Below are positions 43,651 through 54,816 of a stretch of DNA of 64,000 nucleotides, piece by piece. The notes below the pieces were generated by a model. That model saw only the letters and a list, made by a program, of their open reading frames with translations. It did not search any database and was not told the DNA's origin. The first letter of the stretch is position 1; every line of letters starts with the position of its first letter. Made by a program: the position numbers and the translations under genes. This DNA comes from Bombyx mori (Eukaryota; Arthropoda; Insecta; Lepidoptera; Bombycidae), in NCBI RefSeq assembly GCF_030269925.1, contig NC_085128.1, positions 1,986,501-2,050,500 on the forward strand, in the 5' to 3' direction.

Positions 43651-43837
43651 TAACCTGTGCCTTAAATATCTTATTTTGAATATCGGTTTTTTAATATAAC
43701 TGTCCGGGCCCATTCTTCACATTCACTAGTACTTAGCAACGAAATAGTTTTGTGTTAATTACGGTTTGTAACATTCTTTTGCACTTAAAATTGTTGTTTA
43801 TCATTAGTTGTTTTCTTATCCGGCTCGTATTGGACCA

Positions 43838-44019
43838 TGTTCGACTTTCCGAGGGATGATTATGAAAATAAACTTGGATTAGAAAAACTTGTATATTCAA
43901 TCAAAAATCAATAATCTAGGATACAGTGTCACTTATGATAAGGGTATCATGACAACGGATTTGCGTATTACAGCGCTCTCTAGTGACGGTTTTAGGAGTT
44001 GGAAAAAACAGGGTGAACA
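43838..44019 (-). repeat. BEL/Pao 5-prime LTR
   Basis: 181 of 182 bases match the other LTR. It should carry the element's promoter and polyadenylation signals, though none is assigned here. Confidence 0.95.
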
Positions 44020-44097
44020 ATCTTCAGCCCACAGACAGCCTAGAACAGACAGTCTAATCTCTGAATTTCGATCAATATTCAGACAATAATAAAACAA

Positions 44098-44240
44098 TTT
44101 AGCCCACATACGTCCACAGCCAGACCTAGGCTTTCCCCAAGCCTCGCCACAACGATCGGTCTTGCGCTGCTTGCATGCGTCGGATTCGCGCCAACCTCAA
44201 TAGGTCGTCGGTCTACCTTGTCTGAGGCCTACCGTCGTCA
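44098..44240 (-). repeat. Widespread lepidopteran repeat fragment
   Basis: GTCCACAGCCAGACCTAGGC, GCCTCGCCACAACGATCGGT and CCAACCTCAATAGGTCGTCG match, from memory, the 'GTCCACTGCTGGACATAGGCC' repeat common in moth genomes. The class was not determined. Confidence 0.5.
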
Positions 44241-44530
44241 ATACCAATTAACGGTGCTTTTAGATACCACAAGCACCGGCCACCATCCTCGTCGAACCTT
44301 TCGCTTGCGACGAAGGGCTCGACGAGGGAATTAACCCATAGACACAGCCCACTGAGTTTCTCGCCGGATCTTTTTAGTGGGTCGCGTTTCCGATCCGGTG
44401 GTAGATTCTGCGAAGCACTACTCTTACTAGGGCCAGTGTTAGCAACACTCCCGGTTTGAGCCCCGTGAGCTCACCTACACGTCAAAGAGAAGCTAAAATA
44501 GCCTCTCAAGGCTATCAGAATAGGTAGGAT
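44241..44530 (+). mobile_element. BMC1/jockey-like LINE 3-prime fragment
   Basis: TTAACGGTGCTTTTAGATAC, TCTCGCCGGATCTTTTTAGT, CGTTTCCGATCCGGTGGTAG, ending CTATCAGAATAGGTAGGAT and a T run. The poly-A tail has been lost or replaced. Confidence 0.85.
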
Positions 44531-45010
44531 TTTTTTTTATTACAAAACAAGGTCCACGTCCACGACTATCAGAATGTTAGTAGTTCCAACAGATCGTATG
44601 TACCAAGACACGCCTAATTTCGCTTTATGAGTCTGGCTTAAGTCTTGGATAATGTATGAGTAAGCTAAGGTCCCGGGGTGCCGCGCACGTACATATGTTT
44701 ATGGCTTTATGACACACGACGACCCAAAAGTTTATTTCGCGTGATGAAATCTCGGAACCCGAAGTTTTGTTGTAAACGTTGTCTTCATTAAGAGCTATGT
44801 TTGTTTAAAGAGTACATTACATGGTGTTTTAGTTTTAACTAGGCGTTTTGGAAGATAACATCGATATTTCTACCGCAAAACAGTCACGTTCTATGAAACT
44901 TTAATCTCTCTAGTAATGGTTGGGAGCATTATATGTATATTGTACACCCTGCTAAACGCCTATAAAAATATCACATGCCTTATATTTTCTTACGTTATTC
45001 ATAAAAAATA
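44531..45010. other. Unrecognised DNA
   Basis: No gene or repeat recognised. Confidence 0.4.
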
Positions 45011-45413
45011 TGTGTGGTGTCGTGGGACACCGGACAGTAACGAAGTTCCTTATTATAAAAATATTAATTTTAAGTTCTATTCGAGGTATAAAGAAAATAA
45101 AACTGAAGGTTTCGCAACAACCCACGGTCATTTAGTAACGTGCGAACTTATTGTGGTACACTTTATTCATGGTTGTTTGCATAAGAGTTAGTGTATTGCG
45201 CAAACGAACGCTCTGAGATCGTGGTCAATGAATGAAAAAAAAAATGATTTTTTGTACGTTATTACAAAGTTAAGTCGTACACTGTGTGCATTACTAATTT
45301 GTACATTATTACGAAGTTAACACTGTGTGCATTAATACTGATAAAAATCTTACGCTACGGACATTTTTTCCCGGTTAAGGTTACCCCCCTCCGCATCGTC
45401 AAAACTTCGTTCC
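45011..45413 (+). repeat. GGAACGAAGTTCC repeat, copy 4
   Basis: TGTGTGGTGTCGTGGGACAC at the start (hairpin intact), AACGAAGTTCCTTATTATAA, and CTTACGCTACGGACATTTTT near the end, with a damaged terminal palindrome AAAACTTCGTTCC. A 40-bp internal duplication (TACGTTATTACAAAGTTAA) lies near 45256-45320. A 91-codon frame across it is incidental. Confidence 0.88.
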
Positions 45414-45878
45414 AAAAAATTTATATATTTCAAGGTTTCAAAATATATTGAATAATGCAAAAAAATATTCAATACAAATCTGACATGACTTATTTACAAT
45501 CAATATTTCTAAAGAATCAAAGCGCGATTAAAATATTAAAAAAAAACAGAAACTGACAAACGTACATTGATTCACAATACAAATAAACAAACAGCTCCAA
45601 TAAATAATTCCTGAGTACTTCAAAGCATCGCACGTCATTGTTTTACGTGATTTTTTCAATTTTCCGAGGCTTTAACGAAACGATCACTAATATTGAGCAA
45701 AGCGTGAAAATATAATACTTTTTGCTTTTATTGGAAACGCGCGAGCTAATAACGATTGTATCGATTTTATTTTATTGAAATACACGACGTGACTTTCATT
45801 TGGAATCAGTTTACAAACAAGAAAGGTTGACTTTGTACAGAACTCCGTTTTCATTGGTCATTATTAGCACTAACAGGA
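45414..45878. other. Unrecognised AT-rich DNA
   Basis: No gene or repeat recognised. Confidence 0.4.
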
Positions 45879-46317
45879 ACTCGTCGTGGCCTAACAGATA
45901 AGACGTCCGGATTCGTGTTGAGCGATGCACCGGTGTTCGAATCTCAAGCGGGTACCAATTTTTCTAATGAAATACGTACTCAACAAATGTTCACGATTGA
46001 CTTCCACGGTGAAGGAATAAAATCGTGTAATAAAAATCAAACCCGCAAAATTATAATTTGCGTAGTTACTGGTGGTAGGACCTCTTGTGAGTCCGCTCGG
46101 GTGGGTACCCACCAGCCTGCCTATTTCTGCCGTGAAGCAGTAATGCATTTCGGTTTGAAGGGAGGGGCATCTCTTGTACTGTAAAAACTGAGACCCTTAG
46201 GACTTATATCTCAAGGTGGGTGGCGGCATTTACGTTTTACTCGTAAATGTGTATGGGCTCCGGTAACCACTTAACACCAGGTGGGCTGCGAGCTCGTCTA
46301 CCTATTTAACCAATAAA
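45879..46317 (+). mobile_element. Bm1 SINE, full length
   Basis: Head TCGTCGTGGCCTAACAGATA and B-box GTTCGAATCTC, body ACTGGTGGTAGGACCTCTTG, tail ACCAATAAAAATATAAAAA. Part of the head (GGTGCA) is deleted. Confidence 0.92.
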
Positions 46318-46529
46318 AATATAAAAACATTGTCACTCTATCTTATTGCCTGTTCGTTATCCTTAACTAATCAACAAATCAATTTTGCTCATACGTTAAT
46401 TAATACTATTCACTAATCTTTAACCACTAAATCCTAAATTAGTTGTTTTGTGTAAACTTATGTTCCTTTTATTTGGATATATTGTAATGGTAATTGGGAA
46501 TATTGTAAGGGTATTGTTGAACTCAAACT

Positions 46530-46985
46530 AAAAATAGTCCTCTTGACAAAAGTCAAATAGCAGTAGTATGTAGTTCTATTTTTCCAACTGAAAAAGCAAA
46601 GGTATCATACCATACAACCTAATTTTTTGTATATTCTTTTTTTTATGAAAAATGATATGGAGCGAAATAAAATGAAGTTCATTAATTTGAAACATTAATC
46701 AATTAACATGTAATTATATGAAATGAGATGAAATGACATGGAATGAAATATAGTTTCAGTAAAATGATTATTTACCGAGACTTTTTCAGTAGACATTTTG
46801 AAAGATCCCGAAAAGCTACTTCTAGCGGCTTTGTTTCACTTTGCCACATTTGTGCAATTTCACGGGTACCAAACCACCGTAATAACACATTTAAGCCGGA
46901 AGAAACACTAAATAGACAAAATAAAACAATTCAAACAATTTCGCTCCTCGCGTTCCCGCCAAAAAGTCAGTCAAATTACAACAAA
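46530..46985 (-). repeat. E2F-site repeat, copy 2
   Basis: On minus, TTTGGCGGGAACGCGAGGAG starts near 46963, then GTGTTTCTTCCGGCTTAAAT, CTTTTCGGGATCTTTCAAAA, a TCGGTAAATAA where copy 1 has CTCAGTAAGC, and ATTTC-rich sequence, ending near CATACAACCT. It aligns along most of its length with copy 1 (19256-19662). An 18-codon frame from the first ATG (AATGTGGC) differs from copy 1, so no protein is conserved. Confidence 0.78.
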
Positions 46986-47430
46986 TTCACTTAAAGTTGA
47001 CAGTAATAGTAGATCCATTTTTCTAACCGGAAATACGAAGATATCACACCATACAGCCAAATCTTTTGTATATTTTGTTTTATAAAAAATGATATGGAGT
47101 GAAATGAAATAAATTTGATTAAATTGAGACATTGATTGGGTTGAAATTAAATGAAAGGAGACGACATGGAATGAAATATAGTCTCAATAAGTTAATGGTT
47201 ATTTATTGATACTCTTTCAGTGGACTTTTTGGAAGATCCCGAGAAGCTACGTTCAGCGACTTTGTTTCAGTCTACCACATTCGTTAACTTTCACAGATAC
47301 GAAACAGTTAATAAACCACAGTTATTACACATTTAAGCCAGAAGAAACAATAAATTAACAAAATAAAACGATTCACACAGCTTCGCTCTTCGCGTTCCCG
47401 CCAAAAAGTCCTTAAAATTGACAATTAAAA
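46986..47430 (-). repeat. E2F-site repeat, copy 3, adjacent to copy 2
   Basis: On minus, TTTGGCGGGAACGCGAAGAG starts near 47405, then TGTTTCTTCTGGCTTAAATG and CTTCTCGGGATCTTCCAAAA. It is closer to copy 1 in the 5-prime half than copy 2 is. Copies 2 and 3 form a direct tandem of about 450-bp units, since their outer parts (GATACC/GATATC, CCATACA) also align. Confidence 0.78.
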
Positions 47431-47798
47431 AGGTATTTTACACGTCTCGTTTGTGGTTTAAAATTACTCATCCTCCATTTAAACAACAGAGCAGGTACAA
47501 TATTAAGGGCAGGTAAAAATGATAAGTTCTCCGGTGTCGCCCTCTCGCCTCATTTCCACTGAATTATGACGTCTAATTATATCTCCATTGTCGGATTTCG
47601 ACGCTGCATTTAATTTTGTTTGTACTGAAAATGTGACTTGGGGTTTGGTCTAATTTATAAGAATTTAAACATTTTATTGATTTATCTAAAATGCACTATA
47701 TATATATTCTACTGCTTGTGACAATCATCAATCGAAGTCTATCCAAGAAGAGCGACAGTAAGTGCCTTTAAAATATAAAGTAACATACATATACATTC
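47431..47798. other. Unrecognised DNA
   Basis: No gene or repeat recognised. Confidence 0.4.
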
Positions 47799-48243
47799 GA
47801 AGTCGTCGTAGCCTAAAGGATAAGACGTCCGGTGCATTCGTGTTGAAGCGATGCACCGGTGTTCGAATCCCGCAGGCGGATACCAATTTTTCTAATGAAA
47901 TATGTACTCAACAAATGTTCACGATTGACTTCCACGGTGAAGGAATAACATCGTGTAATAAAAATCAAACCCGCAAAATTATAATTTGCGTAATTACTGG
48001 TGGTAGGACCTCTTGTGAGTCCGCGCGGATAGGTACCACCGCTCTGCTTATTTCTGCCGTGAAGCAGTAATGCGTTTCGGTTTGAAGGGTGGGGTAGCCG
48101 TTGTAACTATACTGAGACTTTACAACTTGTATCTCAAGGTGGGTGGCGCGTCTACGTTGTAGATGTCTATGGGCTCCAGTAACCACTTAACATCAGGTGG
48201 GCTGTGAGCTCGTCCACCCATCTAAGCAATAAATAAAAAAAAA
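47799..48243 (+). mobile_element. Bm1 SINE, full length
   Basis: Head GAAGTCGTCGTAGCCTAAAG, B-box GTTCGAATCCC, body and AGCAATAAATAAAAAAAAA tail, followed directly by a (CA)n run. Confidence 0.95.
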
Positions 48244-48267
48244 CACACACACAAACACACACACACT
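48242..48267. repeat. (CA)n microsatellite on a SINE tail
   Basis: About 11 CA units with an AAAC interruption; it probably arose from the SINE A-tail. Confidence 0.9.
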
Positions 48268-48649
48268 ATGCGAAACTACATACAACACATAAATCTAAAC
48301 TCATTAATTTTCAGACCTAAAACGAATTAAAAAAAAATTACTTAAAAACTTTGTTTTCTAAGAGGATTCAGTGAGCCCTTAATTCTAAGACACAGCGGTC
48401 AGCAATGGTTGTCATCTCGCGAGGGATAACATACTGACGATTTCACGCTAATATGTTTACAATAGTGGACTAACTAATCTTAAAATGTAATTAATTATAT
48501 AATTAATTTTATAACGTTTTCGCAGTTTATATAGTATGCTGCGTGTGTTAAAATAAGAATTCATAGATTTTTAACCACTATAAAACTGGATGGCATTACC
48601 ACTAAATATCAATTTCTGTTACTTCGATAAGGCGATGTGATATCAAAAT
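48268..48649. other. Unrecognised AT-rich DNA
   Basis: No gene or repeat recognised. Confidence 0.4.
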
Positions 48650-48915
48650 TTACTCATCACGGGAGCCACTGACTTCATTCTGACTCCAGCTGACGCAAAA
48701 GGCAATCACCGTCGATGCTTTAGGCACGTCCTTACAGATCCACCCGGTCCACTAGCCTGCTATTAGTTGCCTGCAGCTCTAGCTAGGAACAGGCAGGCAT
48801 AGGCCGCCTGGTAACCTTATCGTGTTAATAAATCCCACCCTTTCTAGCTGAACCCGTGCTGGCCCATCCATCTAGATAAAACTAGAAAGGCCGTCCAGGC
48901 CACGGAATAGATAAA
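48650..48915 (+). mobile_element. Probable degenerate LINE 3-prime fragment
   Basis: TTTAGGCACGTCCTTACAGA and CTGGCCCATCCATCTAGATA, ACTAGAAAGGCCGTCCAGGC resemble, with many changes, the GGACGTGTC and GGTGAAACTGGAAAGGC parts of the BMC1/jockey-like tail. GC content is higher than in the surroundings. The assignment is tentative. Confidence 0.45.
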
Positions 48916-48958
48916 TAAGGTCCAGGCAACAGATCATCATTCAATCTCAAAATATTTT

Positions 48959-49319
48959 TGGAACGAAGTTCCTTATGAGACGACGCGGAGGAGTACCCTA
49001 ACCGGAAAAAAAGGTCCGTAACGTAAGATTTTTATTAGTAATGCACACAGTGTATGACTTAACTTTGTAATAACGTACAAAACATATTTGATTTATCATT
49101 AATTGACCACGATCTCAGAGCGTTCGTTTGCGCAATACACTAACTCTTATGTAAACAACCGTGAATGAAGTGTACCACAAGAAGTTCGCATGTTACTGAC
49201 TGACCGTGGGTTGTTGCGAAACCTCCAATTATTTTTTCTTTATACGTCGAATAGAGCTTAAAATATTTTTTTTATAATAAGGAACTTCGTTTCTGTCCGA
49301 CGTCCCACGACACCACACA
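48959..49319 (-). repeat. GGAACGAAGTTCC repeat, copy 5
   Basis: GGAACGAAGTTCCTTATGAG at one end, ATAAGGAACTTCGTTTC and GACGTCCCACGACACCACAC at the other. Nearly full length. Confidence 0.9.
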
Positions 49320-50511
49320 TCTTTTTTATGTATATCGCCACAGATGTATATACGTCCTACAATTTGTTCCACTAGGTATGGTTTTATTCGATTCTCGACC
49401 GAAATAGTCTTGCAAATCTCTTCATTTCGTTCTGCCACCTTCTGGTCAGTTTTTTTCGTCCATTTTGCATCTACTTCTAAACGCTTTTAATTTGGACCAC
49501 AATATAAAATGTCATTTAATTTAACACGAGAGCATTGAAGTGTGCTCTGATAAATTCGCTCTCACCTCGCCTTTTGATAATATCGGGTTTGCTACCGAAT
49601 TAATTTTAAAATACCTTCTGTAATTGTCAGTTAATTAAATAACGAACGCAAATTTCGTGGTAATTGCGTCCCTAAAATTCGCAATACATTGCTTGTGTTT
49701 TATGTGTGATTTTTTTTCTGTATTTTTGTTTCATTTCTCTTTTGCATATGATATATTTTTCCCATTAGGTGAGATTAGCCTGATATGGAACCACATTGGA
49801 CATTTTCTTGGCTTGCAACTTATTAAAGTCCTATTAAACTTTTTAACGTAATAGGCTTTGCATTACTGTACTTAGGTAGATATTTCTATGAGGTTGCAGC
49901 TGTGAAAAATCAATACTATCCACTATACATCAACCGAGTTCTTCATTATACCTTATTGTTATATATGATATTATTATTTACACATTGAAGAGATTTCTGT
50001 ATTTTAAACCTCAATTAGTTTAGTATTTCACTTAAAAAAAGCAAACGGTTTTTGATTTTAATATCACACATTCGTTATAGAATTAGAGCTGAAGAAGATT
50101 GTTTTAAGCTAGTTCAAGAATAAACAAAAGTTAGGAGTTCAGAGGGTCCTGGATATGTCCTGCACAACGAGCGCCTTCTGAGGCACCTGGGTGCCAGAGA
50201 TAATGAAACTAATTCATCGTTCAGACTTTTCACAGAAATAACGAACGGTAAATGAGGCAATTGGATGTGGCATTTCCTATTACAATTTAAAGTTGATATT
50301 ACGAAATCTTAATAATATACATATTTTTTTATCCGTGTTTTAGTCAACTCCTCTTAAATAACCGGACCGATTTTGATGAGAATCTTTGTGTGTGTTCTGG
50401 TGGGTTTGAGAATGGTTTAGATTCACAATTGCAGTATTAGCTTCTTTTTCAATTCATCAAAACAGTCCAGATCGTCACAACATTTTCAAAAAAAGTTTGA
50501 AATTTTACCTG
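49320..50511. other. Unrecognised AT-rich DNA
   Basis: Small frames (49657-49851 plus) are not recognised. No repeat was seen in about 1.2 kb. Confidence 0.4.
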
Positions 50512-50686
50512 TGTTTCAGTTTGAAGGGTGGGGCAGCCGTTGTAACTATACTTGAGACCTTAGAACTTATATCTCAAGGTGGGTGGCGCATTTACGTTGT
50601 GGATGTCTATGGGCTCCAGTAACCACTTAACACCAGGTGGGCTGTGAGCTCGTCCACCCAACTAAGCAATAAAAAAATAAAAAAAG
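50512..50686 (+). mobile_element. Bm1-type SINE, strongly 5-prime truncated
   Basis: Starts GTTTCAGTTTGAAGGGTGGG and ends ACTAAGCAATAAAAAAATAA. Otherwise close to consensus. Confidence 0.92.
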
Positions 50687-51288
50687 AAGTATAGAATAAC
50701 GTCTGAAAATGAAAATTGGCATTGTTAATCGTTGTAGATAATTAAAAAATATTTTCCCGATCGTAGTAGTCTAATAATCAAATTTTCGTTTTTCACTTTT
50801 GAACAAAAATATGATGATCTACATGAATTTGTGAATGATCTACTATGAAAATATGACTTTTGTTTTGTAAGCAAAACAAAATCAATGTGTAAAATTTTAA
50901 AATCAACTGCCTTATCTAACCGAATTCTTTCGTGGCTTGTAGTTTAGAATGGTGACTTGAAAACCCGTTTGGATTAAATTTTCTTACCCGATGAATGCAG
51001 GTATGATCGCACTGAGGCTCCATTGTTGCAGAGTTAGGTGTCTAGTTTAAATTGACATGCACGTTACATTGTGTTACGAAAAGAGGAAGGTTCCAACAAG
51101 ACTGGCTCACTCTCGGAAAATAATAGGCTTCAGTTTTAATGATGGGTTTCGTAAGAATGAAATATTGCTCACTTTTTTTTAGTTAAAGTAATTAAAATTA
51201 TTATATTTTACGAGAGTTGCTTAGCATTTATAAGAATATTATTATGAGTTCGTCCGATATACGTCCGAGTATAAGGGTGTGATTATTT
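50687..51288. other. Unrecognised AT-rich DNA
   Basis: No gene or repeat recognised. Confidence 0.4.
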
Positions 51289-51740
51289 GAAGTCGTCGTG
51301 GCCTGAAAGATAAGATGCCCGGTGCAATCGTATCAAACGATGCATCCGCGTTCGAATCCCGCAAGCAGATATATATTTTTCCAATGAACTTCGTACTTAA
51401 CAAATATTCTCGAATGACTTCCATGCTGAAGGAATAATATCGTATAATAAAAATCAAACCCACAAAATTATTATTTTCGTAATTACTACTGGTAGGACTT
51501 CTTGTGAGTTCACACTGGTAGATGCCACCACGCTGCCTATTTCTACCATGAAACAATAATGCGTTTCGGTTTTAAGGGTGGGTTAGCCGTTGTTCTGTAA
51601 AAATGTAAAAACTTAGACCTTAGTACTCATTTTTTAAGGTGGGTGGCGGCATGTACATACTTTGTAGATGTCTTTGGGCTCCGGTAAAAACTTAACACCA
51701 GGTCGGTCGTGAGCTCGTCTACCTATCCAAGCTATAAAAA
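51289..51740 (+). mobile_element. Bm1 SINE, full length, old
   Basis: All parts are present but strongly diverged: head GAAGTCGTCGTGGCCTGAAA, B-box GTTCGAATCCC retained, body ACTGGTAGGACTTCTTGTGA, tail AGCTATAAAAAG. Confidence 0.88.
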
Positions 51741-51879
51741 GTTCTAATTGGAAATATTCATTACCATCATCGCTTTCTTCTTTCACACAATCTTATTCCA
51801 CCAACTTGATTTTCACTCTTTACCATAACCATAATTGACCACCATAATCATTATATTGCACAAGTGCACATCAGTATGG

Positions 51880-52238
51880 TAGGATCAACAAATCCCTTAA
51901 TCGGTCTTCTAATTACCATACAGTAATCAAAAGCTCTAACACTAGGAGCAGGCTTAGGGACCCTGGTAACCGAACTCGTAGAACACGAAAAAGAGGTTAA
52001 CGTGCAACCTAACTCATGCATCAGCCCGCTGAGTTTCTCGCCGGATCTTCTCAGCGGGTCGCGATTCCGATGCGGTAGTAGATTCATTCGCGAAGCAGCT
52101 GCTGCTGTTAGGTCTCCTTAGTAGGCGCTCGGGCAGCTGTTAACAAACCCCACCCCTCCTGTGTGAGCCTTTGCTCGCCCACCTGTCCCGGTGAAACTGG
52201 AAAGGCACCCGGGCGAACAGTAATCCTACAATCATAAA
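51880..52238 (+). pseudogene. BMC1/jockey-like LINE 3-prime end
   Basis: AACAAATCCCTTAATCGGTC, ACGTGCAACCTAACTCATGC, CTGAGTTTCTCGCCGGATCT, then the UTR CCACCTGTCCCGGTGAAACT, ending CCTACAATCATAAAAAA. It matches the reverse complement of 16421-16800 and so belongs to that subfamily. The coding part is degenerate. Confidence 0.85.
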
Positions 52239-52429
52239 AAAGTAATCAAAATGATATATACACAGAGCTGTATCTTAATGATTACCATCAAACTCATACT
52301 TTGTTTTAGAACAGCTTCGCCCTTCGCCATCCCTCATCGCCCTTAATATATTTTCCTTGTCAATTATTTCTAATCTATTTTACTACTCAATGTTCTAAGA
52401 TTTGTACATTTTTTTCCTTCATACGGTAA

Positions 52430-52600
52430 TTTGAGTAGGTGGCGTCTTAGGAATACTTCTATTGACTATGTGAAAAAGGATATGCGAGAGAAGGATATGA
52501 GCGCAGAGATGACGTATAATAGGCCTGAACGAGAAAAGAGGATATGCCGACTCCGCGTAGAATAAGGGCATGCAGAAGAATCTATGTAGATCCTATTTCG
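52430..52600 (+). pseudogene. LINE C-terminal remnant, probably RTE-like
   Basis: Translation includes DYVKKDMREKDMSAEMTYNR and REKRICRL, resembling the 'W...I..DM...G......A.DR..W......' C-terminus of RTE-type LINE proteins, then a downstream GAAGAATCTATGTAGATCC. The reading frame is short and degraded. Confidence 0.5.
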
Positions 52601-53012
52601 ATTTACCGAAAGGAAACTCTTTAATCAATAAAGCTTGCCTTGGCACATGCAGTTTTGTAATGTAAAATGTATCTCATTTTTAACATAACAAAAACTATTT
52701 ATGTATAAGAAAGAATGCTCCGAAATTTCAAAACGGTTACAGAATATTTAAATATCAGTAACGTAACTGCGAACGAGCTTCGTATTATTGCAAGCAAAAC
52801 AAACAGTACGTTTGTTAAAATATTCAAAAACAGTATTCCGACGCCAAAGAACCGCTCGCCGGACAGGCTGACTCGTGAAATTTTAACTAGCGGCTGCGAT
52901 GCGCAGTTTTATTTACACTATACTTGCGTTTTTGTTACAGTTCAATGTAGAATGGGAGCATTGGGTTAAAAAAATGTGAATTATAATAATGCATTGAACG
53001 TAAAAGTATATT
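52601..53012. other. Unrecognised DNA with an 84-codon frame
   Basis: Plus frame 52715-52969 (MLRNFKTVTEYLNISNVTAN...) has no recognisable similarity. A GC-richer part at 52850-52905 lies inside it. It could be chance. Confidence 0.35.
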
Positions 53013-53376
53013 GAACGAAGTTCCTTATGGTACGATGCGGAGGGGTACCCTAACCGGGAAAAAACGTCCGTAACGTAAGATTTTTATTAGTAATGCACAC
53101 AGTGTATGACTTAACTTTGTAATAACGTACAAAAAATAACATATTTTTTATCATTCATTGACCACGATCTCAGAGCGTTCGTTTGCGCAATATACTAACT
53201 CTTATGCAAACAACTGTGAATGAAGTGTACCACAATAAGTTCGCACCTTACCGAATGACCGTGGGTTGTTGCGAAACTTCCAGTTTTATTTTCTTTATAC
53301 CTCGAATAGAACTTTAAATTAATATTTTTATAATAAGCAACTTCGTTCCTATCCGATGTCCAACGACACCACACAT
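53013..53376 (-). repeat. GGAACGAAGTTCC repeat, copy 6
   Basis: GAACGAAGTTCCTTATGGTA and CGGAGGGGTACCCTAACCGG at one end; ATAAGCAACTTCGTTCC and TCCAACGACACCACACA at the other. Full length. Confidence 0.9.
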
Positions 53377-54352
53377 CGTTTTTTTATACCATAAAAGTTA
53401 AACCATATGAATTATTTATGAGAGAGATTATGCGACATACAGACATAAAAATTAAGGATCTATCCTTTTCCCTTTTCTATTGCTTTTTCTGAGTTTTGCC
53501 TCAGGTGGAGTAGATAGTATGCATCAAGATAAAATTGGCTATTTAGTGAAGTAGTTACCAAATACCTATCCAGTGACCTCTTGTAGAAGAAAGGGAAAAA
53601 CAGTAGACTGCGCAATTACAAGAACAACAATCTAATGTCTTTCGAATCATATTAAAATTCAAATGTGCACACGAAATTTAAATGTACGTACGCTCGATAA
53701 AATACAGAAAACCAAAATCAATAGGTTCAGACTTTTGTTCGTATTTTCATTGTTTTAAATAAATAAATCAGATTGAATACATACAGCGTTCCACACGAGC
53801 GGCCTTCCACAAAACATCGTAAATAATGTACGATTTTGTAAATTGCACCGACACGATCGGAAATGCGGGCGCGCTTTTCTGTCAACCGAAAATAGATCAT
53901 ATTGCAACACAACAAGAGCTTTTATATTGATCTCGTGACTGAGAAACGAGCAGTTTTAGTATGTTAAAATTCTATAAAGTATGCATTGGCTATTTATTCT
54001 ATCCGAAACAGGTTCATTGAACTTTACTTGAGAGTATATTTTTTTCAAGCACAAAGGATCAAATGAGCTCATGATCTGATGGAGACAAGTGGCTCACGAC
54101 TATCCTTCCCTTCATAGAAATTTGGAGGGGTGGAAGAAATTCGGTTAGGAAATTATATTACTTTAATACTACTTACCGCCATCATGTAACTCCCATAAAC
54201 ATACGTTCTTGTCTGAATCAAAATATTCAAAGAATATAGTATTTTAATTACTAATAATAACAAAGTAATAAGCGTCTTTTGAAGTATTTTAGACTTTGAC
54301 TTTACATATTTCATTCTCAAGGGTTAGAGCCCGTTAAATAATAAATAAAAAT
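53377..54352. other. Unrecognised DNA
   Basis: A 62-codon minus frame (53727-53915) spans a CpG-richer patch at 53785-53880; it is not recognised. Confidence 0.4.
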
Positions 54353-54482
54353 TTCGAGACGTATGTCTCAAAGTGAGTATCCAAATTGTAATTGATTAAT
54401 ATTAACTATTAACTCCAAAAGCTACTTAACATTGGACTTACTGTAAACTCCTCTTGTCATCTAAGGCAAAAAAAAAAAAAAA
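54353..54482 (+). mobile_element. Very old Bm1-like remnant
   Basis: GTATGTCTCAAAGTGAGTAT, CTCCAAAAGCTACTTAACAT and CATCTAAGGCAAAAAAAAA follow the order of the Bm1 3-prime end with heavy divergence. Confidence 0.45.
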
Positions 54483-54816
54483 CATCAAGTTTGCATTTCC
54501 CTCCTTTTTGTACGATCGGGTAAAAAGAGACACTCTTTGTCTGTTTGAGAATAGGGTTTCATTTTCCTCGAACAAACATAAGACCTTTTGGAGACATGTA
54601 TTTAAAATTCCCGCTTATTGTTTCAGTTTGTGTTTGACAGGCGACGAGCGCAAAGCGATAACGTCACTCAATTCGTTCAAACGATAATAATTCTTTTGAT
54701 ATAGATTTGTTTTTTTGTTAATTTTTATCAAAGCCATTGTGTTTTTACGAGCTACTTACTGGTTTAACTGAGGTCCTGCGATTTTAAAGATGTTGTCCAG
54801 TAATTTTATTCTAAAA
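54483..54816. other. Unrecognised DNA
   Basis: A 77-codon plus frame (54454-54687) has no recognisable similarity. Confidence 0.35.

Larger units (their letters stand above)
39952..44019 (-). mobile_element. BEL/Pao LTR retrotransposon, complete ends, internally deleted
   Basis: A 4,068-bp element on the minus strand, flanked by ATCT on both sides (39948-39951, 44020-44023). The 182-bp LTRs run TG...CA and differ at one base (C at 40053, T at 43939). Inside the 5-prime LTR, at 43837 downward, the minus strand reads TGGTCCAATACGAGCCGG, a primer-binding-site candidate complementary to a tRNA CCA end. Next to the 3-prime LTR is a purine-rich GGTGGGCGGAA (40144-40134). Order on minus: gag with zinc knuckles, protease, reverse transcriptase, RNase H, integrase remnant. 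Complete BEL/Pao elements usually have much longer interiors; here it is 3.7 kb. The RT palm and the integrase core are missing. Confidence 0.95.

Noticed and set aside
45915..46184. Frames of 85-102 codons across Bm1 copies (also 47762-48070, 62645-62905, 51242-51556)
   Set aside because: They share the same translated SINE sequence (for example KNQTRKIIICV), so they are repeat-derived.
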